Positions 11,891 to 23,661 of a stretch of 64,000 bases of DNA are shown one piece after another. The position numbers and the translations under genes were made by a program. Source of the DNA: Typha latifolia (Eukaryota; Streptophyta; Magnoliopsida; Poales; Typhaceae); contig CM034109.1 in assembly GCA_019914945.1 (NCBI GenBank), forward strand, positions 8,548,479 to 8,612,478. The letters are read 5' to 3'. How positions within the stretch are numbered: the first letter of the stretch is position 1; every line of letters begins with the position of its first letter. The notes beneath the pieces were generated by a model. It was not told where the DNA came from. It worked only from the letters and a program-made list of their open reading frames with translations, and searched no databases.

Positions 11891-14800
11891 ACAAATGCTT
11901 ATCTTTTACAGTGTAAGCTCTAATCTGCTTATATCCATACTGCAGCTTGCACTAACTGACATGGCCAGATTGACAATCTATTATTACTACTACGAAAACT
12001 GAAACTATTATGATTGCTTACTTGAACAAAAAGCTAATTTCTGCATATAATAGCAATTTGTTAAAGATTAGTATGATATCAAATTGGTTTTGTTTAAAAG
12101 TACTTTGAGGCAGAAACCATGTTCCAAATATCGGTATCAGTCGCTGAAAAAAATGATACGTATTGGCTGCTCTATCGACGATTTAATTATCAAACACAAT
12201 TTTAATTGCATAAGATTCTAAAAGATGATGCAAAATGCAAGAAAAATCCTAAAAGGTCAGTAAATGACATAAAAGAAGAAAATTAAATTACTCATATAAA
12301 GAATGTAGATACTCAAAGCCACCTTTGGAAGGTGGCCGCATCCACCTCTGGTAGCAAAAAGGTTGAGAGAGGAGAGAAAAGAAATTGCCTTGGCCTCCCA
12401 GTTTATGGAGAAGGCAATAAGCACCTTTCACATAACAAGTTTTCTCTTCTATTTATGGAGCTGCAACTTGTCATTTGAACCAAGTCTTTTGGATTTTGAT
12501 TTTCGTTGTCCTGTACCAATATTTATCTGCTGAAATGATGCTTACATGCACAGAGGTAAGTTACTTTTGCATGATGCATTTTGGTCAGAGAGGTTCTCAT
12601 TGAATAATACATTGGTTTGAGTAATATTCATATGTTGTTGACGTATTTCATGTAGTTCTTTTTAGGGCTATAACTTTCCTTATAGGGAGTTGTTTTTAGA
12701 GAACAAAATGAGGTTTCATCTTTCTTAAATTGAGCTAGTTGTGGCCTCAGTACTTTCCAAAAGAATTATAAACAACAGACTGACCAGTAGTGCCTATCAA
12801 CTTTGCATAGAGAAATCTAGTAAATCCATAGTTTTTTGGCAATAGACTGTTTTGCTGACTGTGATGAACACCATACAAGAATTCTCAATGTTTTTATACC
12901 AAACATAATTAAAATGAAAATTTATTTTTTTCTGTTTCTTTTTCAGATGAAACTTGGTGATCTTTATAGTTCACTGTTCCCTAGATGGTCCAGGAATGAT
13001 AAGTCATGATCCGTATCTTGTTTGGTGACTTTGCATTATATTGCTGATATCACGTTGACATAGTAACATAGTTTAGATTGAACTATATAATCCAATGATG
13101 ATTTTATGTTGCAATTCGTTGAAATATGCTGACATTAGTTTATCTTGATAAATTGATTCTACTATGATGTAATGTGCATGAATGTTAATGATTTAACGAC
13201 ACCCATAATTGTAACAGGCCTAATGGGGTGACATGGACAAAAAACTAACTCGTTCCTGATTTGAAGGTATGCTTAAACACTTGCATAAGGTTGAGCACAT
13301 GTTTCAGTACATAAGTGAGCTATCAATTCTGCTATAGTTCAAAATAGTCCTGGCCCATCTGAATTTGAAATTCCGTTTAGCATAATGAGACGAATTCCAA
13401 CTATCAGTTCTGTCCCTTAATGTTAGATTTACTGACATACAATGGCCAATAACTATGAGTAGATACTAGGATGTGAAGCCAATTTAGATGCTGTATGATC
13501 ATATGATTCCTTTCCCATTTAACTTGGATTCAACTTGCTTACATACGTGATTAACTAGAGAATTTATGAAAGAAAGGTAAACACATTATTTTGTAATCAG
13601 GATTACTTTTGATTTTTCCTATGGGCTTGTCATGAGTAAAGTTTTTATTTGAAAGTTGAAACTAATCTGATCTGCTTAAGATTGTATTGATGTTTTTGAT
13701 GTCTGGTGATCTTTTGTCCTGTTTTTTTTAATATTTAGTGATCTTGTCATACCATTCTTTTGGCTTGGTATGCTTTTTAGTATCACTATCTAAGCTCTCT
13801 GAATTAGGTTTAGTAGTTTTAGAGGATATAAATATTCGGACATGAATGGTTATTTCTTAAAAAAGAAAAGAAAAAAAAGGGACATGAATGGTTATTAAGA
13901 GTCCAATTTTAGTCAGTGTTGAGATATGAGTTTCTGCAATCGTTCTACAATACAGGGTGTATTCAATGAAGTGGGAGGTAAAGGTGCCTTGAACTTGCAA
14001 TTAAGAAGATTAGGCTAGATTTCTGTTGAATTGGAGGAAACTGGAAAAGTCGGGATTTAGGTTATGGATTCTATGAGCAGTCTTAAACTGAATTTTTTTT
14101 GTGCCCACTTTTGATACCTTTCTAAACATAGTGCGGGGATCTATTAGTATTGTGGTGAAAATGCTGACTAGTGTCGAACACAATCTGCCCGCCTTCGGTT
14201 GCAAGGACGGTTTGTGCGCTTTTTTTTTCTTCTTCTCTTTGTCCTTTTCGATGGAGTCAAACCATTAGTAGGAAGCCCGCAATATTTAGTTTCTTGGAGA
14301 TCGTAGTCATCTTTCTAGGGGCTTTGTGAGATTTTCGCAGTCCAGATCCTAACCCCATTAAAAATTAACATTAGTATAAATAAGCTAATTTTTAATATTG
14401 GTATATGGGAGCTTATTCTTGTATAACTTTTTTTTTTATATTTTTAGATAAACTAGTATAATGTGATATCACATAAAGTTGAAATGATAGTTTAATAAAT
14501 AATTAAAATATAATTCATACTTGATAAATGAGGAGAGAATAAAGGAGAAAAAAAAGAGACCGAGATAATAGCTAATTAAAGTGATGCACTTTTTACAAAT
14601 AAAATAATTATTAAATATAAATTATTGGATAGAAGATAGAGAGAAAATAGAAGTAGATATTATTATACTAATATTAACCGTTTATTTAATTTGACACTCT
14701 CTGGCTCTTAGTCACAATACAATAGAAGCGAGTTAAGCAAGGGTAAAATGATTTATAAATCGATTTGGCACGTTCGACTCTCTAGTTACAATACGATGGA

Positions 14801-16260
14801 AGCGATTAAAGCAAGGGTAATTGGCACAGTCTATTCAGTATCTTTCTAAAACTACTTACATATTTTAGATGTATCCGTGATTTCCAGGAACTTTAGTGTC
14901 AATTTTATCTGGCTATAACCCGTATATATTATGTACCGTTGTACGTACAAGAAAACAAGATAGAGAAAATAAAATACTGGAGGACAAAATGCTTGTATGC
15001 TGGTTTTGGTGGTCCAATGCACTCAGAAGCTGCTCTCCTTTGTTTTTTTTTTTCTAGTCTTTCTGTTTTTTCCTCCTGTTGGAAGATAACCCGATCAATT
15101 GATGCGCGGATAAGTGGGTTTCGTGGTGGCTCCAAACTCCGTTACGTAGATTTTCCATCAAAACAAAAAGATAAACGTCATGAAAAAAGGGCGGGCCTTT
15201 TCGTATGTATGCCATTTTATGTCTTTTATCTTTTATATATAAATAATATAAAATTTAAGTCTCGTTCACTTGTAAAATAAAAACAAATTTATTTCAGAAT
15301 AAGCTTAATTATTTTGGTATAGTAACTAAATATCTTATCTTGTTTTAATATAGTAATTTATCATTCTCTCTCATCTTATTTTATTTAACTTTTAAACTTT
15401 GTATTAATTCGCAGTGTCTATTTATTTATTTTAGTGTATAATTATTTTATATAGAGTGCATGTTTATAATTATTTTATTGGATTTAAGACATCACCAATT
15501 CTCAATATAATTATTTTATTTTCATATCAATTTTATATTACATCAAATGTAATTACTACACCTTATACTAGTATTGAACTAAATATTACAATAGCTTATA
15601 TTAGTATTAGTCATTTTCTTCTAGTATTAAAAACTAGAATATTAATGTTTATTCTATCCTTATTCTACAAGTGAATGAGGGCTAAGAGTATTATTATTCA
15701 AAGATGTCTTTAGCCTTCGTCTTATCTAGTATTTTTCCTAGATTTTATTTACGTCTATATGTTACTTTTAAAATAATACGAGCTGTCATCATATCTTTCC
15801 CTACCATTCTAACTATCACGACTCGTTTCTGCTTTGATGAAATTTCTAGGCTTTTTTAGACATTTCATGGCTATACATGTTAATCACTAAAGATTATGAG
15901 TATATGAAAGGTATCCTGAGTTCGCGTCCTACTCAACGTCGACACGTTGCATAGTCAATGCTAAATTTGACTTGGTGTAAGTACAGAGTTTTCCGTGATA
16001 AGAAGCGTTGACGGAGAGAGCCTTTTCTCTAGAAAGGTAAGAGTAATGGAGGATCAAGCAGATACGAATACGACAATGGAAAGGATACTCTGTTCAGTGA
16101 AAACTTAACTTTCCTTAATTTTCTTTTCTGATTGGTTCTCGTGGCCGTTATAAGCTTTATGGTTGGCAGTGTCGGCATTATAAACCAAGTTTACCTAGAT
16201 AGAATAAGCTACGATTTGAATATTAGATTTCCACATCTTAATAGTCCTTAAACTAATAAA
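11891..16260. other. 3' flank and intergenic DNA
   Basis: The first kilobase probably holds 3' UTR and transcript ends of the upstream gene. A strong donor (CAGAG/GTAAGT at about 12555) and an acceptor (tttcag at about 12941-12946) suggest an alternative spliced 3' end, but the exons carry no recognisable coding sequence. From about 13.2 kb the DNA is AT-rich without genes, apart from an imperfect direct repeat at 14695-14821. Confidence 0.45.
14695..14821. repeat. Imperfect direct repeat, two copies about 70 bases apart
   Basis: Two stretches share the pattern CTCTCT..TACAATA..ATGGAAGCGA..AAGCAAGGGTAA (about 14697-14747 and 14777-14820), with substitutions and a few indels. The first copy is slightly longer. 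No coding potential. Confidence 0.55.
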
Positions 16261-16280
16261 TAGAGCTCACTTGAGAGATG

Positions 16281-16288
16281 TATATAAG
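16281..16288 (+). promoter_or_regulatory. TATA box of first CLE gene
   Basis: TATATAAG lies 66-73 bases upstream of the CLE start codon at 16354, a normal spacing for a short leader. Confidence 0.6.
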
Positions 16289-16353
16289 CTAGAGGTTGGA
16301 TGCCAGACTCTTACACATTGGAGTAGTTATTGGCCTACAAAGCAAGAACGAAA

Positions 16354-16548
16354 ATGGGGAGAGTGTCCATTACATGTTTGATATGCATCATCTTAATCCT
16401 CACTTCCGTTTCGATCATGGAGTCGCGAATGCTAGAAGAAAAGAATCAGGTCGGGGGACTTCCTAACTCTAAGGGTGGAGAGACCGTAGAGGGGGCGGTC
16501 GCGTCTAAGAGGTTGAGTCCTGGAGGGCCAGATCCTCAGCATCACTGA
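16354..16548 (+). CDS. CLE family peptide hormone precursor (CLE1-7 type)
   Basis: The gene is intronless and encodes 64 residues: a basic start, a hydrophobic secretion signal (about residues 5-21, CLICIILILTSVSI), a variable linker, and at the extreme C-terminus the 12-residue CLE motif RLSPGGPDPQHH (residues 53-64) directly before the stop. CLE precursors are secreted and cut at the basic residue before the motif. The peptide is proline-hydroxylated and often arabinosylated, and it signals through CLV1/BAM-type receptor kinases. From memory the motif equals that of Arabidopsis CLE2, a root and nitrogen/carbon-response group. I chose the ATG at 16354 because it puts the signal peptide at the N-terminus. 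A second CLE gene lies 4.35 kb downstream on the same strand. Very confident in the family, less in any orthologue name. Confidence 0.93.
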   Translation: MGRVSITCLICIILILTSVSIMESRMLEEKNQVGGLPNSKGGETVEGAVASKRLSPGGPDPQHH

Positions 16549-19441
16549 GTGGCATCCCCCTAGAGGATGTGTTTGATGTGTGGAAGTGAAGAGAGGAGTG
16601 TGTTACGCCTGTTTCTGTTGTTAGTCCAGTGGTGTTGTTTTCTCTGCAAAGTGTGTCCTATTTGCCTTTGGTTTATGTAATGTTTTGGATAGTGTGCTAA
16701 TACTGAGGCAAAGGAATAAAGTCCAGATAAAGGTGTTCTGGTACCCTTTTTATCTAATTCCTTTTTTTTTTAAAGTACTGGTACTTTAGCACATGTTTCT
16801 TATTTTCAAGCTTAAGATGATAAAAAATGCATGGTCAAAATAGAGCTGAATGCAACCACAAAATTAATATACGAGATGGCCATAAATATCTTATAAAGAA
16901 GTACTAATTTTCACGGGAGATTTGGCAGTGGGCATAATACTTCAGGGACATACAATATTCATTATCTTGTAGGAAAGAAGTTATAATTATTCTGCTCTAA
17001 CAATTATCGCTTAATTTATTGATATCAATATACACAAGCACGCAAAAGAATTTACTGACTTCACAAAACCTACAATAACTGATCGATTAAGGAGAAAGGT
17101 GAGCGTCATTTGTTGTCTTCTACTTTTTCTTTAGGAAATCGAGCAATATATATTGCTATTGGAAGGAAACGAAGATTCAAATGTACCCTGCTAATTTTGG
17201 CCGAGTCCTATTACTCACGGACACTAGCCTTTATGGATATATATATATACATCATTGAGTTTGGGTATGACCTAAAATGAAGGCAATTACTTTTATTAAC
17301 CTTAGTTTAATAATATATCAAAAGAACCTTGGAAACATCCTTATGACTGAAATGGGAAGAAGAAATATACTCATCACAACTAACTTTATTTTTGAAAGTT
17401 AAACGAGGCCTAGACGGTTAATATATCCAAATCCCAAACTGTAATTTATGCATGCAGATGAATGCGTACGTAGGATAACTGGATAAGCTAGTTCTTCATT
17501 CATTCTTTTGACGGATAGAGTCGTAGGTTAGGCGGTTAAGGATAAGCATATTGCTTAAGTTGACTAATATAAGATAAGTGGATAAGATCTGCGGCAACCC
17601 TAGATGAAATAAACTACATCTAAGTCGGTTCGAGCTATGAATAATCCAAATGCGGAGAACATTAGCTTCAAAAAAAGGTCAGTTTGTGACCATGTTCGTT
17701 CTAATTTAATGGTCGGTCCAAGATAAAGTTACGGTGGAGTAGGTAGAATGCCGGCCGAAGAGGAGCTTTTAATCAAACAAGCTCATCTTTTACCGGAATA
17801 AATCACACCCTAAAAATCTATCTTATTATACTTCTTAGTAAAATGTTGAATTTATTGGTGTTGTACTTTTAGATGAGTTCAATGTAATTAAAATGCTGAC
17901 AAAATTAGCATTTTTATTAAAAGAAAATTGATGAATTTTTTAGCTTTTTAATAACAAAAAAGATACAAATAAAAGAATTTATAGCATCCTAATCTTGTAT
18001 TTGATTATCCATTTCAATCATAAAATATAAAAAATACTTATGCATAACCATTGTCTGAAATAAAATAGGCTTCTTTAATTTTAAATTTTAATTTTTTTTT
18101 ATCTATTTCTTTTTGCTGAGACTTCTAGGCGTTTTTATCTAAAAGTAAAGGCATTAGTTTCAAACAAGGTCCGAGGCGAATCTAATTTAAGTCAAAGTTT
18201 TAAACGAGCTTAATCCAAGCCTATTTCAGTCGAGCTTACTTTAAGCTTAGTTAAACCTCGAACCTTTAACTAACTCAATTCAAGCCTTAAACAAGTCTAA
18301 TGCAAACCTTATTCAAGTTGGTTAGATCAAGCTTAATTTAGGCTTAATTAAAGCTTAAATTAAACAAAGATTATAAACCACTAAATATTTTGATATGATG
18401 TTCACAAATTATTCATAATATAAAATAATATTTATATATAGTAATTTGAATTTTATTAAGCTGAGTCGGAGCGAGGCGGCTTAGTGATTAAGCTAGGCTC
18501 AAAATCAATTTCAATTTGGAGAAGAGCATGAGTCAAGGTGAAGCTGAGATTAATTTGACAGCCCCATAGACATGTTTAAGGATCTAAAATTATAGAAGCT
18601 TCTTCCAAAGCAATTATGAGATGCCCATGGGCTGGGCCTAATATATTAACTAAAACTATTTCCCAATTGGTCAAGGCCCATATATTAATATTTTGATAGG
18701 AGCTTGGGTTTATTTAATTATAAATTTGAGAACACTCATACAATATAAGCTTCTTTAATTATCAAATCACCATCTCACTCGCCACAAAATAATTATTATT
18801 ATATGAAGGCTGAAGCCTTAGTAGTCAAATATATTAAGTAGTGCCTATTTCTGGACAATGAAAAGGGGTGGATTTAGAATATGGAGAAGAACAAATATTA
18901 AACTATATCTATAATAATTTAATAAAAAGAATATCTTCTTTGGTGCAAACAATCTTAAAAATGCATCTACCTTTTTCCAAATTTAAATATTATCCCATTT
19001 AACCTAAAAAGATTCCATGAAGAGCCCAAATTGCCAATTTACAAAGGCAAGTAGGATCGTAATGCGGCAACTCGATTGCATTAAAAGAACAAAAAAAAGA
19101 GAAAAAAGAAATCTTATCTTAGATTCGCTTCGTCGAATGTAAGATATCCAAACAAAATCTTATGACTAGATTCACAACAAGCTTAATTCTTCGAAGTGTC
19201 AAGAATAAACAAAAGCCTATTCCTCTCATCAACCTTTTATACGTACAATTAATGCTCCATTGCTCCTGCTTTCCTGCCACTATCCGTTGTCTAGCACAAA
19301 ATGGATAATTAAATTGCGTATAAATTTGGGTCCGTCATTGCTTACTCAAAGACCACTAATATTTTTCCAATATAACTCGAGCCTTCTTGGTCAAATTAAT
19401 AAAATAAAATAAAATAAGGAAAAGCTTTGCTTGTTTCTCAT

Positions 19442-19493
<52 letters not shown>

Positions 19494-20790
19494 TTTTCAT
19501 GATAATATCGATGTAATGAGATAATAGATCATTCTTTTTTTCCTCTCTCAAAAATCTTCTAAACGCATTCTAAACTATATGAGAAATTTGAACTTTGTGA
19601 GTATATATATATATAAGCTGGATAACTTCTTATTAGATTTGTTATCGCCCCGATAAAAGTTGCTCAACCTCGATAAAATTTCTCCGTCCGAAGGAATTTT
19701 CTACGTCCCACCAGGTTAAAAACTCTCAACCTTCTTTTGTCCCTATTAAAAATGGCTGCATAACCCAAATGCAGCAGATTCCTGAAGGTAGGTTTGGAGA
19801 GGATATGCTGCCTTTTTAATTAGATTCTAACCAAAAAAAGGAACTATAAAGTTTGAAAAAGTAATTTGTATTAAGGGCCAGTGGAGGGGGCCAATAACAT
19901 CAATTAAATTTAACAACAAAAAGACATGACCACACCCTGACGGTGACCACATTACATATATATATATATATATATATGTTTAGGGCCAAATCTAATTCAA
20001 TTATGTGAAACATATGATAAGGTGTTCGTAATTTAGTAAATTAGAGGGACCAATCTCTCTGGCTTTAAGAGAATTATTTGGAGACATGATCCCATAGGTT
20101 GAATTGGAATCCACTAATAAATTGCACTTTTGCCTCTCTTCTCTCTCTCTCTCTCTCTCATCAGTGAAGAGGATGGTGTGTGTTTATCTCTTTCCATGGG
20201 AAAAAGAGAACTTTCCTCTTCCACGCTGCTTGTTTTTCTCGTACATTTCTTCATTAGACTCAAAACAATTAGTACTAATTTTGGTTTGTGTTTTAGTCAT
20301 TAATATTGTTCACTGGGAGCTACATTCTTAAGTGAAGGGCTCACGTAAGATAATATCAAATCCTCTATATATCATTCGGCTACTCAATAAATATTAGAGG
20401 TGACATAGTTTATGATTTAGTTGATTCACATATGAAGACGAACTGTGAATAAATATCGATCGACGAGAGAATGATAAGCCTTCAAGTCCATTGGCATATT
20501 GACTAAATGATAAGCAAATCTTAGTTTAATATTTAGCTTGAAATATCGCCCACCGTTAGACTTACAGGCATTATAAATCAAAGTATTGGAGATCATGGGA
20601 AGAGCACATTGGTATTGCCAGGGACGAAATGGTGGCATATGTAATATAACGGCCCCTGATGGAAGAATGACAGTTGACATGGCCAATTGGCCAAACCACC
20701 TATCTAGCTTTCTAAAAAGCAAACCCTAATGAATAATAATAACAATAATTATTGTTAGTCACTCTCCTTAGTCTCCTATGTGTGTGTGTG
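16549..20790. other. Intergenic DNA between the two CLE genes
   Basis: I see no gene. The stretch has AT microsatellites (about 19444-19485 and 19956-19978) and a CT tract (20140-20160). A low-complexity stretch at about 18170-18370 recurs in GCTTAATT/CAAGC-like words (see the separate repeat entry). Confidence 0.55.
18165..18560. repeat. Degenerate 'CAAGCTTAATT' type low-complexity repeat
   Basis: Short related words (GAGCTTA, AAGCTTAATT, TTCAAGCC, CTTAAAC) recur on a loose 15-20-base spacing. Similar word families appear near 40720-40880 and 43390-43530. This is the diverged satellite-like low-complexity DNA common in plant intergenic regions. Boundaries are approximate. Confidence 0.4.
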
Positions 20791-20800
20791 TATATATATT
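20791..20800 (+). promoter_or_regulatory. Possible TATA box of second CLE gene
   Basis: TATATATATT follows a (TG) run at about 20779-20790 and lies about 100 bases upstream of the CLE start at 20901. The leader between them is purine-rich (gggagaaaaaagaagaag). Confidence 0.45.
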
Positions 20801-20900
20801 GCCTCTCCTCTCACAGTTTATAAGTAGAATGATCAACATAGTCCTCAGAGTCTAAGGGAGAAAAAAGAAGAAGAAATTTAGTACTTAGTTACGTACATTA

Positions 20901-21146
20901 ATGGCGAATCGAGTAGCACTTTCGCTCGTTCTGATAATGTGTTTTGTGTTCGTCGGGATGCCCGAAGCGCGAGTCATTCTCGAGAGTCGTGCTGAGCTCG
21001 ACGGCAGCCGTGCCGGCGGCCATGAAGGCGGGGAAGGGGTCGAGATTTTGGTGCATAAATTGATGGGGAGGGGGAGGAATATTATGGCTGCTGGTGATGG
21101 CAAGAGAGAAGTACCTGGAGGACCAGACCCACAGCATCATTTTTAA
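20901..21146 (+). CDS. CLE family peptide hormone precursor with an extra C-terminal Phe
   Basis: The gene is intronless and encodes 81 residues. A secretion signal (about 5-23, VALSLVLIMCFVFVGMPEA) is followed by a Gly/Glu-rich linker with RVILESR and a C-terminal CLE motif REVPGGPDPQHH (residues 69-80). One phenylalanine follows the motif before the stop, so the active 12-mer is not the literal C-terminus. A carboxypeptidase would have to trim one residue, or the peptide carries it. The VPGGPDP core is typical of A-type CLEs acting through CLV1/BAM-like receptors. This copy is GC-richer than the CLE gene at 16354, and outside the signal peptide and motif the two precursors share little, as is usual in this family. 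Confidence 0.92.
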   Translation: MANRVALSLVLIMCFVFVGMPEARVILESRAELDGSRAGGHEGGEGVEILVHKLMGRGRNIMAAGDGKREVPGGPDPQHHF

Positions 21147-23661
21147 GCCTTGCAAACGGCATTAATGTAGTAGTACCTGTGAAGCTGTGAGGTCTTTTAG
21201 TAAGGATGCAAGATTGGTAGCTTTGCTTTAAGGTTGATGTTTGGATTTTTAGAGCTTTTTATCTTGTGTGATGCAAGTATGATGTTTACCTGAAGTGGAC
21301 CATCTATCTCTATCTATTTATCTGTCAACCTATATATCTTTCTATCTGTGGGTCCTTTTTTTATGGAAAAAATTGTGGGATTGTGATGGGTGATGGGTGA
21401 TGGGCGATGGGCCTGATCATCTCTTCCCACTTTTCTGGCCCACTCCTATTTTTTTCTTCTTCTTTTTTTTATATAATTTTACTTAGATCCTAAACTATTT
21501 ATCTATTTTCATATAAACTTTTGAAATATTCCCTTTTTTTCTCTAAAAATAAGAATATAAAGTTCACAAATATTTTCGCATACCAGTCGTGATAATTTTT
21601 GGATGAAAAATAGAATAAAAAACTAATGGAAGAAGGGAATTTGAGAAGTTTCTAATAATTTAGGAAAATTGTGTTCTAAAAAAAAGTTATAGGAGGGGGT
21701 GGAGGGGTATATATGAATATTTTCTAATATTTTCTATTTTCTAAGAAAACACTTTTAAGTTGATTATTTGATAAATGAGATGAGAGAGACACGAGTATCA
21801 TATTTAGTTGCGTTGAAAATGAAATTAACGATAATTACAAATACTAGTGGAGAAGATAGTGAAATTACTATGAAAACAAGCCTCATATTTAGCCATCATC
21901 CGCATCACTGCAGAAAAAGCACATCAAAAGGTTTGATAGGCCATAAACTCAAATTTGCCTGACAAGAATGCAGACGCAAGAGAGTCGAAGTTTTATGACT
22001 CTATCAAGACAATATAAAGACACTCATCGCTCCCCTTTTTTTCTCTTTTGTCATTGCTTTCTTTATTTTCTATTGCTCTTTTGTCATTGCTTTCTTTATT
22101 TTCTATTGCAGTGCGTTGTAGGTTTGTGTGTCAATACTGGCATCAACATTGACAAATGTTGCATTACTGTATGAAGAACGAAACAAAAGATATGGAGGAT
22201 GATTATAGTTGATAAGCTCACACAAACGGCAAACCATCATGTTCTCGAACCAGGTTAGATACCAGTAGGTGGCAGATGCCATAACAATGGAGGATATTAG
22301 AGCTAAGATAGATAGCACATGATATATATAAGACGAGAGGAGATCAATGAAGTGGTTTGTGAGCAAACACATTATTAGTAATAATATTAATATTCACTAT
22401 TTAAATAATCATTCAAAAAATATGTAGTTAAACGGATATCTAATATTCAAAAAATTTACCTAACCTATATCAATATCCGTATCCGAGTTGTTTACTCATA
22501 TTTGAATCTGTATCTAGATTTTTTTTTAAAAAAAATCCTATCTATATTCAAATCCATATCTATATGCAAGTCGAGTATAAATTTTTTATCCAAATTCGAT
22601 ATGAATTGAGTTGGATAGTGGATCAGGTTAGAGTTAATTCAAAAAAATGGGAGAAAGAGAGAGAGGGAGAAGAAAGGAAAGGAAAAAGAGAAAAATGAAA
22701 GAAACGTCGTAAGGGAGAGGAAAAGGCCTCTCCCTATTATATAGTTAAAATGGCTAAGGTAGAGAAGAGGGGGAAGACAGAGAGAGGCTTTTAAGAAGAG
22801 AGGAGAAGAAACGTCTGAAACCCATGCAGGGTTTACTTCTAGGGGCTACAAAATTATGAAAGAAAGTCTTCTACAAAATTATGAAAGCATTTATGAGGCC
22901 CTTTCATATTTGTAATTTCTATAACAATACCTCTTAATCTATCCTAGAAAAAGGGAAAAAAAAAATGTGCTAACTATACATAGATTTGAGAATAGAAATG
23001 TGAAGTAATGAATTAAAACAATATTATTGCCCTCTGATTGCAAAAACCCAACAACCAAACTATAACATATGCTACTTTACTAGAAAATGAAAGCCAACCC
23101 CTAGGCTACAGCGGCCTGAAAGAAGAAAGTATTTGATCACTAGCATTTGAATGCCTTATCTTTTTAAACGACAGAAATTTTCAATGCCGACATAGGTCAA
23201 GCCAATCAATGGATCGTCGAATGATTTGCAAGAATAATTCCACTTTATAACTTCCTTAGCAAATGTGGATCAAAATACGTGTTATCTGCAAAGAAGGGTT
23301 ATTTTATTTTTACAGTACGCATATGTCATGTGAAATGCATATATTCAGTGGATGCAAATATATCACAATTAGTTAACGTTACTCCACATTATAAATCCAT
23401 TAAACTGGCAGTAGCATTTCCTTGTCACAATAAATTATTATACCTTTCTCATGGTAAAATTCTTCTCACGAACTGCCTTCAAACACTTCTTACAAAACAA
23501 GACATGGTTACAGAGTTGAAAAAAAATAAAAAAAACAAGAAAAAGCTCTAGAGAATTTAGGCTACCAGATATAATAATTCATTACGTAAGTCAAACAAGA
23601 CATGGAGAATACTAGAACTAGGCTCACTCTCGGCATCGCTCTTGTAATTTTACTTGCTCCA
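21147..23661. other. 3' flank of CLE gene and intergenic DNA
   Basis: No gene is visible. A short GTGATGGG-type tandem run lies at about 21386-21412, and a 33-base tandem duplication at 22043-22108. A 'TATCCGTATCCGA'-type diverged repeat lies at about 22430-22620, and a purine-rich block (gagaggagaag) at 22640-22810. Confidence 0.5.
22043..22108. repeat. Exact 33-base tandem duplication
   Basis: The unit beginning CTCTTTTGTCATTGCTTTC is present twice head to tail (22043-22075 and 22076-22108) without a mismatch, so it is recent. It is followed by CAG. Confidence 0.85.

Noticed and set aside
12941..13010. A further coding exon of the At4g18490-like gene (acceptor tttcag at about 12946)
   Set aside because: Splice sites look good, but the short frame behind them resembles nothing and the gene already has a convincing end at 11890; an alternative 3' UTR exon is more likely.
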